A program made the position numbers and the translations under genes. Positions 12,415 through 24,257 of a stretch of 64,000 nucleotides of DNA are shown in pieces. A model generated the notes under the pieces. That model searched no databases. It saw only the letters and a list, made by a program, of their open reading frames with translations, and was not told the origin of the DNA. The stretch's first letter is position 1. Each line of letters opens with the position of its first letter. This DNA is from Oscheius onirici (Eukaryota > Nematoda > Chromadorea > Rhabditida > Rhabditidae): contig OW051469.1 in assembly GCA_932521025.1 (NCBI GenBank), forward strand, positions 9,188,398-9,252,397, given 5' to 3'.

Positions 12415-12808
12415 TTCGTGTGTAGAAAATTACTAAAAAGGAGCTTTGTGTCAGGTAAAAACGATGAGGAGTTGAAGAAAAACGCAAAACACGCTAGAAA
12501 TTCTAGTGGGAAACACATCCTCCTTGTCCCTAAAACATGATCTTTTTTTTCCTTTCCGTCGCGATATAAAACAGGAAAATTCAACAAAATAAGCAACAAC
12601 GGCCAACACAAAAAAATTAGGATTTCAGAGCGGTAGAAGATAATTTCCGGCACGAGCTCCGCTGTTCGGCTACCCTCGCATGTGATCAAGTTGGGCAGCC
12701 GCGCAGCGAGTGTTTCAATCCTGGCGGGAGATCAGGCTAAAACGACGATCAGAACACAGGTAATTTTTATATTTTCTTTGAAACAATGGTATAGTGGAAT
12801 GTTTGATA

Positions 12809-15800
12809 TCAATAGGGTCGTTGATCTCTGCCGCGACCTCTTCTCTGCTGCTGCCCGTCTCTTCTGTTGTCGTAATCGAAAAATAGATTGTGCTGGTTGT
12901 TGTTGTGGTGTTGTGGCTGCTGATTATGGTTGTTATGGTGCTGCTGCTGATTGTTGTGGCCGCCACGGTAATCAAAGTCCTGAAATTTGACGATTACATG
13001 TGGTTCTAGACAGCGCTAGGGTTCCAATGGTGTAAAACAGGGTATAATGGTAGTTTCAAAAAAGGAACAGCAAAAAGCATAGCGTTTTTGAATGTATAGT
13101 AGAATTTTTTTTGCTTAGCTTCAAAAAATCAGCTCTAGCTATAATTTCTTAAGGAACTCACAATACAGGATGCGATTGTTTTCAAGCCTTGACTTTTGTT
13201 TTGGAAGAAAACTACAGGATGAATGGCTCGGACTAACAATGCAAAGATGTTTTTTACGACTAATCTTCACAAAGATAATTTCTTTCTCCGGAACATGTTT
13301 GAAAAGCGCTACTTTATTTCTGAAGAAAACATTTCGAACAGTTAGGTTTACGGTAACGACCGAACCTCTTCCTGTTGAGCAAACCTCGAACAATACGACC
13401 TCTACTCTTTCTAGAGTTTTCCAGAACGGCTACCATTCTAGAATAGACATACTGTGTTTACCGCCTCCTCAAACAAAGTACACAAAAACTTACGCCTCTT
13501 CTATTTCCTCCTCCCATATTCTGTCCTCCTCCTCCACCCATAGGTCCTCCTCCCATATTCGGCGGTGGCATGTTCGGATTCCACGGCGGCGGTCTGTTCA
13601 TATTCTGCTGGGGCGGTGGTCCTTGGAAATGTTCAAACGCCGGTCCTAGTCGATCCGTCGGTCTCGGCAGTTCAAATGCTTAATTTTATTCATATTTTGG
13701 CCCAAAAGCTCCCATACCTTCTCTCGAGAGCTGCGGAGGCGGCTGACTCGACCACGGGCCTATAGCCGGCTGAAGTGAAGCCAAAATGGCCTGTCTTGGG
13801 TCAATCGGCGGCGGCATTTGGTTCATCTGTGGCGGAGCTCCCATATCCTGTGGCGGAGGTCGGAAAGCTTGCGGCGGTGGCGGTAAAAATGAAGGTGGCG
13901 GAGCGCCGAGCAGACTCGCCTTCGGCTGTCGGTAAACGTCCTCATTCTGGTTCGGGCCTTCGTCTCCTAAAGTTCAAATTATAAAAAAAAATCTCCGGCT
14001 TAAAATATGGTCTGCTTTATTTCACACGGCCAGCTCAATTTACGTCCAAAAAAGCAACTTTTCAATCCTGTTAAGTCTCATTTATTCTCTCTCAGCGTCC
14101 AAAAATGTCAAATTTTCGAAATCTCAGGGTAAATTTTAGCTTTATTAACCAAAAAACAACTGATTGGATCTCACCGGCTGCACCACCAGGCTTGCTAACA
14201 TTCCACATGCGCTCGAATTGACGTTGGGCCTTCTTCGGCGGCGGTTGCTTGAGCAGGACGCGTCGACTGGCGTATTCGGTCGTCTAAAATGGGGTACGAT
14301 GAAGGAAAATGAATTTTGAGCTGGTACCACATTTTGTAGTTTTATATTTTTTTTCAGAAGGTTACAACGCCTTTTCGAGCGAATTTTGAGTAAAACTACC
14401 AGCAAACGAAAAACAAAAGCAAAGGAAAAAACCCACATCTCTCCTGGTGTTAAGATCCTCCGGCATCAGCAGCATGGCGCTGGCATTGGTCATCGGATTT
14501 GATAGATTATCGCGATTGACTTTTTCGTAGACATCATCGTCCAAACCCATTCCTGGAATCGAAGCTGCCGCTAGGATCGTCTCCTCGTCAATTCGAATGT
14601 GGCTGGCCTTCGGCTCGCGTTCCTTGTCCAGAGCTCCGACCTGTTTTTTTTAATTTTATAATGAAGGCTTATAAAAGTACCATATTCGTGGTAAAAGACG
14701 CCAATCCGAAGATGTCTTCCTGCGTATCGCCGGGCCGATTCCGTGCCCAGAACTTTGTATTATTGTCATTGGAGCCGGTAGATAGAATGTGACCTTTTGG
14801 GTGGAATTGCATGGCCCAGATGGCCTGATCGTGAGCATGCTCCAAAAGTCCGACCTCCTTTTCCGTGCCGACGAGCCAGTAGGCTATTGAGCCGTCACCG
14901 CCTCCGCTCACGAAGAGATTCTCGTGGACGGGATTCCAGGCCAGAGCTGAAAATGAAGCGTTTTACAGCACTTTCAAAGAAATCAGTGTAAAGCGTTTAA
15001 AACGCGAAATATGACGTTTTGGGCAAAGGGCGCTGGTTTTACCGGATCTTAGATTTTAGCAATGTTTTAGCTTAACAATTAAGAAAAACTTACATGTGAC
15101 TTCCTTCTTATGACCACGGAACGTGTGCATTTCCTTCATGATCCGGATATCGTAGAGCTTGATCAGATGGTCTCGGCCGCCAGTCAGCAGCCAATTTCCA
15201 TTGGAATTCCACTGCACTGCCATCACGGAACTTTTGTGATCTTGCCTAAACTTTTGTTTGAAAACTTGAAGAAAAAGAAACAAACAAGGTCGAAAGACAC
15301 TGTCCACTCTTCGGATCCCAGAGCTTGACGGGCTGTTGAGAGTCCCGGGAGCCGGTGACGACGAGTCCTTTCTGCGGATGCCAGTCCACACAGCGGACTT
15401 CGGAGCCGTGACCACGAAGCACGCGCTCCTCGGAACAGCGAGCAAAATCCCAGATTCTGGCTGTGCCGTCGTCGGAGGCTGAGACGAGCTTGACGTCCGT
15501 AGGAGCGAAGCTAAAAATTGGCTGATATTTTCATTAAGTTACTCTAAAGAACAGATGGCCAGTTTTCTTCACACGTTATATACTGTATGACGCCAGAGAC
15601 TTGTGCTTCTTTTTGTGTACAGACTATACCGAAGTGAAGTGCGAAACTTCAAGAACATCTTCACTTCTTAAACTGCTGAGTTTGAGATAAGCCAAAATGT
15701 TGTTTTTGGCTGTCGCTGATATCTGTTGCCAGATGATTGCCAATGAGGTTTTACATGTTAAATGCAAGAGTTCTGACTTAATTTTTTTTTAGAAAATTCA

Positions 15801-17115
15801 ACGACTAAGATTGGTCTACAGCTGGAAATCAACGAAAGTTGGGCTAAATCAGGACGCCCGGACCGGACACTAGTCTACCCGGGCAGCCGAAAAGCACTTG
15901 CCCGGCCACTGCCTGCTCTGGGCGAATTTGCTCCCGGACCGGGCACTTTCCTGCCCGGTCCGGGTGCACATTCCTGGGCTAAATATTTCAAGATATAGGT
16001 TCTTTCAAAGCTGTTACAACTCCTTGACCACGCTCTATTCATTCTTCACAAACACTTTAAAGAAACAACGTTGCATACCTCAAGCCCCTGATGGGATCGT
16101 CCTTGTGAGCCTGATACATGTGTACATTGTTCATATTCGGCTGCCAGTACTTGATATACCCGTCATGATCACCGGAGACGAGCCACTGTTCGTTGTGAGA
16201 CCACGTCATGGCTCTGATGGCCGAGTCGTGGGCCTGAAAAGAATATTTTATGACATTTCAACTTAAAAAGGGCTTACCTGTAGGATAGTTTCGAAATTGA
16301 AGGCAGTTCCATTCCAGAGAGTGAATTCGCCTGTTGAAGCACCCGTTATGAGACGTTTTCCTTCTGGTGTCCACTGAAATTTTAACATTTAGAAATCTCT
16401 CGTAGTTTGAATGAAAAGCAGTCGGAGAGGGTTGTTTTGGTCCTTTTTTGTGCACAAAGGCGCTTGGTAGAAATTGGCTAAAAAATTGAAGATCATCGTT
16501 TTGGGTGAATTCCGAAATCTTTTCAGTTCGTGTAAAAAATAAGATAAAAAAACTTACGCAGAGAGAATACACAGGACATTTGACCTTGTTCATCGCGGCA
16601 CGAACAAATTTTGTAAGAATACAGTCCACTGGGACTTCTGGTGTGCACCACGCCGGCAGGGCCGAATTTTGATATAGCTCGTCCGGCTGCTGGAACAGTC
16701 GTGTTCTTCGGCCGTATTGCCATAATCGGGCCTTAATTTTTTGTGTTTTTTTAACTAAATAAAAAAAAACCTCGTAATGATTGAGAATATTGGAGACGTA
16801 GTCAACATGACGACGAACATTCGCTACGTTTTTTCGCAGCCGACGCCCTGGTCCATCGCCCATAATTATGTCGGCAGGATACTGAAAAATAGCTTTAAAA
16901 TAAGCCTAAAGATGCCAAACCGAGTTCATAGGCCGAAATTGTGCATTGTACCCCGGTTTTCTGTATAAAGTGTTCCCTCCGCCTTGTGGCGGTGTCGAAA
17001 ATTTTAGTGTGACGGCCGGACCAGCTCCTCCAAACTGTATTGGCTGGTTCTGAAAAAGTGAAAATAAAAAATCGTAGAAGAAATATCTTACCGTCTTCAT
17101 GACGGCTGTCGACAT
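12809..17115 (-). CDS. pfs-2: WDR33 (Pfs2), pre-mRNA 3'-end processing
   Basis: WD40 subunit of CPSF that recognises the AAUAAA signal in the nucleus. Fourteen exons: 17092-17115, 16921-17049, 16771-16881, 16558-16731, 16278-16373, 16079-16233, 15286-15510, 15094-15245, 14681-14946, 14437-14640, 14175-14283, 13718-13966, 13494-13678, 12809-12979; together 749 aa. WDR33 hallmarks are [92 protein letters not shown], covering about seven WD repeats (residues about 100-440). After them come a conserved helical linker ([12 protein letters not shown]), a proline-rich stretch, a Gly/Met/Asn stretch, and a His/Gln/Asn tail ending in [10 protein letters not shown], shorter than the vertebrate collagen-like tail. 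The last 513-bp intron is inferred from the phase-0 match. Divergent neighbour of CCT1. Confidence 0.93.
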
Positions 17116-17675
17116 TGTGAACGAGCCGATATCCGTCTGATGGCTCCTGAAAATGAGGGTTTAGTAAAGAATAAGTCGGGAAGGTGTACAAGCAAGGAAA
17201 AGAAGTTGGGCACGTTTTGAACGTAAGAAAAAACTGTAAATATGGAAAGAATGAGAAGAAGACAATTTCTCCTGCTTTTCCATGCGATTCTTGAATATTT
17301 TGCTGTTTTAGACCGAATTACTAGCGTAATGAGACGTTCTAAGCTAAAAGCAATAAAAATAAGAAAAAATGGGAAGAATTCGATAATTTCCAAACTTTTG
17401 AAAGCAACGTCGAAATTTGAACTGGCGGGTTAAAGGACTAAAAGCGGGTCCCGCCACGATCTGGCGCCAATTGAAATTTCTGGTCCTGCAGCCATTGGCA
17501 GAATTCTCTAGAGTTCCCTCAGATTTTCATGTCGTTTCGCCAAAATATTGTCGCATTTTTCAATTTCTAGGCCATTTTTCGACGTTTTTCTTGCTTTTAA
17601 TAGGTGGTGGATCCACTTTAATCCTCTCATGCTTCTTGTTTAATCTCCCAGAATATCATTTGCGAATTCTAGGTA
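17116..17675. promoter_or_regulatory. Divergent WDR33/CCT1 promoter region
   Basis: A 560-bp spacer between two head-to-head housekeeping genes. No TATA box is seen. It is AT-rich near WDR33 and more mixed toward CCT1. The layout suggests a shared bidirectional promoter; this is inferred from arrangement alone. An acceptor-like GCGAATTCTAG ends 3 bases before the CCT1 ATG. Confidence 0.45.
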
Positions 17676-20219
17676 ATGGCATCAGCTGCAGAATCTTTCC
17701 TGGCACTTACTGGAAAGCGAACGACCGGACAGAGCATCCGCACACAAAATGGTAAGAATTTTATCGTATTTCTAAGCCAAAAAATTTAGTGACCGCCTGC
17801 GCCGCCATCGCTAACATTGTCAAGTCATCCTTGGGCCCTGTCGGGCTGGACAAGATGCTCGTCGATGATGTTGGAGTAAGTTTTTTTAAACAGATAACAT
17901 TGTTATTCTGTCGAACTATATGTGATTACTATACAAGAAGCTGCTTTTCTGTGGCCGTCTTCGTTAGGTCTTTTTTGCCGCAGTTAGAGCTGATCTGTTG
18001 TGGTTGAGTTTTTAATTCACAGTTAGACGTCCGTGACATTGTAGCACGATTCGCAAAGACATACTTAGGCAGATATCTCGTTGTTGCTAGATTTACCAAG
18101 CCACGGTTAGACAATGTGCTTTGCCCAAAATGATCACTGTATCAAAATATATGCTCCTTTTGCAGGAAGTTACTGTCACAAACGACGGAGCCACCATCCT
18201 GAAGCAGCTCGATGTCGAGCATCCGGCGGGAAAGGTCCTTGTCGAGCTGGCCCAGCTCCAGGACGAAGAAGTCGGAGACGGAACGACCTCCGTCGTCATT
18301 ATTGCCGCCGAATTGCTCAAGGCCGCTGACGAGCTCGTCAAGAACAAGCTCCATCCCACGACCGTCATCAACGGCTACCGTCTGGCCTGCAAGGAGGCAG
18401 TCAAGTATCTTCAGGTAATTTGCAGGTTCACAAGCTTGTTGAACGAAAAATTTCAGGAGAACCTCTCGTGTACAGTCGAAGAGCTAGGCAGAAGCTCCCT
18501 CATCGCTGTTGCCAAGACTTCCATGAGCAGCAAGATTATTGGACCGTAAGTTTAGCTATATTCCCACAGTTTAAGCTGTGTAAAACCTTTTGAATCACAG
18601 CGCAGGGACAGAGCTTGATACGTGTCTAAACGACTGGGTTTCGTTAAAAGAATGTGTTGTTTAATAATCTTGTATGACATTAACACAAAATTTTCAGAGA
18701 TTCCGACTTCTTCGCCGCGATGTGTGTCGATGCTACCGAAGCCGTCAAAGTTACCGACTCGACCGGCAAAGTCACATATCCCATCAAGGCGGTCAATGTG
18801 CTCAAGGCTCATGGAAAGAGCGCCCGCGAATCCATACTCATCAAGGGATACGCCCTGAACTGTACCGTCGCCAGTCAAGGTATGTTTTTTTTTCGAAATT
18901 TCGATGGAATATCTACAATTTTCAGCTATGCCCCTCCGTGTCCAGAACGCCAAAATTGCCTGCCTTGACTTCTCGCTCCAGAAGGCCAAAATGCACCTCG
19001 GAATCTCTGTCGTCGTCGAGGACCCCCAAAAGCTTGAAGCTATTCGCAGAGAGTTAGTTTCCAACTCAAAAACGACGAATTATCCAAAATTGTAGGGAAT
19101 TCGACATTACCAAGCGCCGCATCGAGAAAATCCTGAAGGCCGGAGCCAATGTCGTCCTGACGACCGGCGGAATTGATGATCTCTGTCTGAAGCAGTTTGT
19201 CGAGTGCGGAGCCATGGCCGTACGCCGCTGCAAGAAGAGCGATCTCAAGAGAATCGCCAAGGCTACTGGAGGTCCGCTACTGTAGATTTTCAGTGTCAAC
19301 ACTAAGTTTTCAGCCACTCTCTCATCCTCTTTAGCCACCCTCGAAGGAGACGAGGCTTTCGAGTCCTCTTTCCTCGGCAGTGCCGACGAGGTCGTCCAGG
19401 AGAGAATCAGCGACGATGAACTGATCCTGATCAAGGGACCCAAGGCCAGAACCGCCAGTTCGATCATTCTGCGCGGAGCCAACGACGTCATGCTGGACGA
19501 GATGGAGCGGTCGATGCACGACGCTCTCTGTGTTGTTCGCCGTGTTCTCGAGAGCAAGCGCCTTGTGGCTGGAGGAGGAGCCGTCGAAGCTGCTCTCAAC
19601 GTTTGGCTCGAGGCTTTTGCCACCACTTTGGTAAGCATTTTTGCCACTTGTTCTTGCCGCCACAAATGTTAGGCCGATTCGGTTGTTCTCATGCCGAGCC
19701 TGTTGTAGTCACTAAATATAGGCCGAGAGGACCATGGTCGCCACTAATGTTTGGCCCATTTATTAAAACCGCTAAAGTTCTGAACAAAAAATCTTTTTCA
19801 GTCATCTCGCGAACAGCTAGCTGTTGCCGAATTTGCCAATGCTCTTCTCGTTATTCCCAAGACTCTCTCAGCCAATGCCGCCAAGGATTCGACAGAACTC
19901 GTCGCCAAACTCCGCGCCTTCCACAACAAGAGCCAAAGTAACAAGCAGCTCCAGCACCTGAAATGGTACGTTTTTCTCACCTTCGAAGCTAAAATACTCC
20001 ACTTTTTACCACAAAAAAATGATTTTTAGGGCCGGTCTAGACTTGGAATCTGGTGAAATTCGCGACAACAAAGAAGCCGGTGTCCTCGAGCCGATGCTCA
20101 GCAAGGTGAAATCCCTTAAATTCGCGACCGAGGCCGCCATCACAATCCTCCGAATTGACGATCTGATCAAGCTCGAGAAACAGGAGCCGAGAGGAGGCGA
20201 CCAGTGCGGCGATCATTAA
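17676..20219 (+). CDS. cct-1: T-complex protein 1 subunit alpha (CCT1)
   Basis: Subunit of the cytosolic CCT/TRiC ring chaperonin that folds actin and tubulin. Exons 17676-17751, 17790-17875, 18166-18414, 18457-18545, 18698-18879, 18926-19052, 19096-19271, 19314-19630, 19802-19965 and 20030-20219 join in frame to 551 aa. Group II chaperonin motifs are clear: [25 protein letters not shown], the ATPase [24 protein letters not shown], and [16 protein letters not shown] near the C-terminus. The alpha-subunit assignment rests on [17 protein letters not shown] and the LRIDDLIKL ending with an acidic, His-terminated tail. Its client alpha-tubulin is encoded at 43-46 kb, but there is no sign that the two are linked. 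Confidence 0.97.
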
Positions 20220-20719
20220 TTTCCAGTGCTTTATCTTTTCCCACCCAAGCCCCCGTTTTTTTTTCGAATCTCGTGTGTCAGCACATTTGTTTCAGCTTGA
20301 TCTTCTTTCTCTTTCCCCGCTTTTGATTTTCTTGACTTTTGACGTTTGTTCTCCAGCTTGTTCTTCCCATGTTATTGTTGAGCATTATTTTTTACGGATA
20401 AACTTTTGAAAGAGACAGGCACGTTCATGGCCTGACTATGCCTCTACAACGTAATCTAAGCCAAAAACTACAATTTCGCTGAGCGTAACTAGCAACTGGT
20501 AAAGGGCCCAGCAGCCATGAGAAGGTCATGAAACTGCCGATTTGAATTGGAGAACTGAAGATGGAGGAAGAGTTGATCTTCCTTCACGAAAGTTCTAGTC
20601 GTCTTTCTATTTGACAAGCTTGTTCTTCGAACAATTGTAAGCCAAATTGAACCGCCGGAGATTTGGTAAAGTAACAATAGGGAAGAAAAGTTTATGGCCA
20701 AAAAACTAACAATACTGTA

Positions 20720-21586
20720 TTAGGTAACAACGCGGTAGGTAATGTATCGGCCGGCGGTCTCGGAGCTGCGGATGATTTTGACGACTTGGCCACGCGTTAG
20801 GCCGAAATAGCGAGAGACGGGGTCCGAGACTTGTATACGGGGCAGCTGCGACTCTTTCAGCTTGCTAGAAATATAGGATTTTTGTAAAACTTGAAAGAAA
20901 GAACTGGGATACTATAGCAGGCACCCCCCTCCATTCAAATATTTTGGCGCGCAATGGGTGAAATCGGGATGGGTGAAATCGCCTGCTATAGTATTACCAA
21001 AGAACTAACTATCGGGATAGAAGTTCCGCCTTCTCCTCACGTCCTAGGACGACGTGTTCTGGGACGAGATCGTGCTCCGTGATGTTGACCATCAGCTCCG
21101 ACTCGAGAAAATGCTGCAGGTTGTACGTGGGAGCCATATCAGCGATGCTCTGCTTGGCCGACGGCGTCATTCCCATCTGCACGACGATGATAGCCGAGAA
21201 TATCTTCGACTCCTGCATCTGGGAGCAAATTGACTGAAATTTAGGGATTATACGAAAAAGTAGCGAAAGTGACGAACCTTGATACTTTTGATGCCGATTT
21301 TGGGCTCGTCGGGAAAGAATACGAATAGTTGGTTGTGTGGGTTCTCCGATTGAGCTACCAGGACCGTCAAGTCGCCACGGGCAGGGTGTCTTTCGCTCGG
21401 TTTGTCGCCAAATTGTTCCTGTGTGTATATTTTAAGAAAAATAGTTGGAAAAGCACTTACTTTGAATTGGTCCAGAGTCTGATCCAGCTCGTCCTGAGTC
21501 ACGAGATAGCCTCGGTCGTGACACATCTGCATAATCGTTTTTCTCACTTTCCATAGCTTGTACGTCTCGAGCTCGTCGTCGGCCAT
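20720..21586 (-). CDS. rpb-5: RNA polymerase subunit RPB5 (RPABC1)
   Basis: Subunit shared by nuclear RNA polymerases I, II and III. Exons 21461-21586, 21278-21418, 21010-21233 and 20720-20864 give 211 aa, the normal size (about 210). The N-terminal jaw domain has [20 protein letters not shown], and the C-terminal assembly domain has [25 protein letters not shown] and [20 protein letters not shown], near invariant in eukaryotes. The ATG sits 10 bases after an acceptor-like ATTTTAG on the minus strand and 305 bp downstream of the P450 stop on the same strand, so trans-splicing or an operon position is possible. Confidence 0.97.
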
Positions 21587-21891
21587 GATGGTTGCTCTAA
21601 AATATCGGATAAATAAATGAAAATTGAGGGATAGAGAGAAGATAACACGGAGAAATCAACGGAGGTGTGAAGAAATCCAGGATTCTCATAAAAACAGCAG
21701 ATGGGAGAATGTCAACTTTTTCGTGCCGGGAATCAAATTGCACAGTCCTTTAGACGCGGGAGTTCAAATGGAGTTTTTCTGTTTTCTACACTAAACTTCT
21801 GAAAGTGTACATACAAATTAAGCTTCTTCTGACTGTCAAGCTATATTTCTGTCTCGAAAGGCAAAAAGAACATCAATTTATTAAGGTCTAG

Positions 21892-24051
21892 CTATTCTCT
21901 CTTCGAAATGTACATTTCGTAATTGTTCGTCTTTCGGATGACAACGTTCTCTTGAGCAGCGACCATTGAAGGCTCCTGACCTGGGACTGCCTCCATATCG
22001 AAATTGAGGGCCATGTTTCCAATGAGCTAAACGATTATTTCTCTTGAAAAACGGCTAGATACCATAAATAGTTCAGCTCTGGCCAGGGACTCTCCAGGAC
22101 ATGCTCTCTTTCCCAAACCGAAAGCAATTACATTCTGTTCCGGTTCTCCAGTCAGAAAACGGTCTGGATTGAACTAAAAATGGTATTTTTAGAAGTTAGA
22201 GTTCAAAAACCACCTCGTAGGGATCCTCGAAAGTGGCTTCTTCACTCATTACTACGGCCAGCTGAGACGAGACAGCTGTTCCCTTAGGGATGGTATAGCC
22301 TCTGATCTGGACGTCTTCTGTGGTTGAGCGAGCAAGTACATTGAGAGGAAGGAGAGCTCCGACACGGAGGGTTTCCTAAAGCTCTGACTCTTTCATTCTC
22401 CACTGAACACCGAGCATAACTGTGACTCTCTAACCAGTCCCTTTCTCAGTCTCTGCTTTTTGGTCTTACTGTCACTAGTTCTCTGTCCTCTGTCTCTCCC
22501 CTGTTCCCAAAACTTTCTATCTTCGAGACTGTATCCTGCAACTTTTTCATATTCCCGACTCTGACTGTCAGTATACTGTCACTGCGACCGACTGTTTCTC
22601 CCCACTCTCAGTAAGTCTATTCTCAGTACCTGTCTCTCTACAAGTGTATCAGATCACTAGATCTCACTCTATAATCCCATCATTTTTTACCTGAACACAA
22701 GCGTTCAAATATGGCGTGTTAGGCCGATCCTTCAGGCTCACATGACGATTTCTTCCCGTCACCATATCCAGTTCTTTCTGCAATTTCTTCAATGTCTAAA
22801 CATTTAATTTATCTTCAAACATAATATTTTCAGACCTCTGGATACCTGATGAGGTATGCCAGTCCCCATTGAAGAGTTGTAGTCGTGGACTCTTGACCAG
22901 CTATCCAGAGATCGAAGAGGCTGAGAAGAAGCGACTCTTCGCTAAAAGTTCAAAGTATTAGAGGGTCAAAAGATTAGTTACTTGAACTGATCACTGTACT
23001 CTCCCGTCTTCATCTTGGTCAGATAGGTCTGAACGAAATCTTCAGAGTCTCCGGCTTGTCCAGACTCGAGCAGTCGTTTCCTGAAGGTTTACTGTCTCTC
23101 TGACTCTTTTTCCTATACTCACTTGTCCCCAATCTGTTCCCTAATAAACTCCAAGACGGTATCTTCAGCCCCCTTCATAGCCAGATACCGCTTATTGAAA
23201 AGTGGCCAGTCACGATTCTTTTCAGATAAGAAAGCATCAACTACTGAGGAATTTTCCATGATCTCCTCCATTCGCTTCTTTATTGCAAAGAATCTGGTTT
23301 CCTTTTCCTGAAAATTTTACTATTGAAGAACAAAAACTGGACCAACGCCTGTGAAGCGATCGGAGAAGAGCATTCTGTTGATAATGTTGCCTACTGTGAG
23401 CTCACAAAACTGGCGAGGGTCCCAGAGTAATCGTCCATTGTTCTCGGCTATTTTCTTCTCCAAAATGTTAGTTCTATAGTCGTACTCGACCATGATTCTC
23501 TCCTCCATCAGATTTCGGCCAAGACCGAAATCGCGAAGGGTATGGAGGGCAAAACGTCGCTGTTCTAGCCAGGTATGGCCGTTTGAGGTGACTATGCCTC
23601 TGCCTTCTGGAAAAAAAGTCCTTGTCCCTGTCCCTGTCCAGTCAAACTAACGTCGGTTGATCTCCTGAATGTAGAAATACGGCCGATCAGCAAAACTCTG
23701 CCCTTTTTTGACCATAGTTTCAACAGACAGGTCATAATCGTTGAGCATAACTAGTGGCACAGGTCCGGCCCAGACAGTGAACAAGGGTCCGTATTCCTAG
23801 AGAACTTTCAACCAAGTATTCATATAAAAAATACCTTCTTCCATCGATGCAAAAGAGGACGAATGCCTCCCTTTCCAAAGCCTTCCCAGTATACGGAGAA
23901 CATGTTTCCAATTATAGGGAATGGTCTGGGACCTGAACCCGAAACTATACTATTCCCTTTCAGACCAACCGGGCGGATACTTTCTCACTTTTATGAAAAA
24001 CTGGATAAGGTAGATGACTGCAAAAGTTGTGGCAATGATGAGGGCGAGCAT
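21892..24051 (-). CDS. Cytochrome P450 monooxygenase (CYP2-like)
   Basis: Membrane-bound haem oxygenase, likely of the endoplasmic reticulum. Eleven exons: 23970-24051, 23835-23932, 23652-23796, 23347-23606, 23123-23307, 22982-23080, 22836-22941, 22691-22795, 22214-22375, 22063-22173 and 21892-22026; 495 aa. The N-terminal anchor MLALIIATTFAVIYLIQFFI leads to the proline hinge YPPGPRPFPIIGN. The I-helix motif is AGQESTTTT, the ExxR motif is ETLR, and the haem loop FGLGKRACPGESLARAEL has the Cys ligand. The WLEQRRF and DPRQF segments and the GRNRHVSLKDRPNTPY stretch resemble the CYP2-clan families expanded in nematodes (CYP33-35 type). The exact family cannot be named. The 315-bp intron 8 is filled with CTCTGTCTC-type repeats. 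It may follow the fasciclin gene in an operon (206-bp gap). Confidence 0.93.
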
Positions 24052-24257
24052 GGCTGTGAGGAGACGGCAGAAAGTGATCGCTGTTATATAGAGGTCGTCA
24101 GGTCACAACTTTTGCACAAATCAATGCGGACAGCTGAGAACATTGTCACAATCGATCACAAAGTGTGTTTGAAGTGTTGTGGACACACACTGGAAAAATG
24201 ATAGGGGAAGAGAGACACTCCTTGAACCCCTTCTTTATTAAATTTTATCCCAAAATA

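Noticed and set aside
13170-13649. 159-codon plus-strand frame
   Set aside because: Covers a WDR33 intron and the antisense of its Gly/Pro-rich exon; composition reflects that exon.
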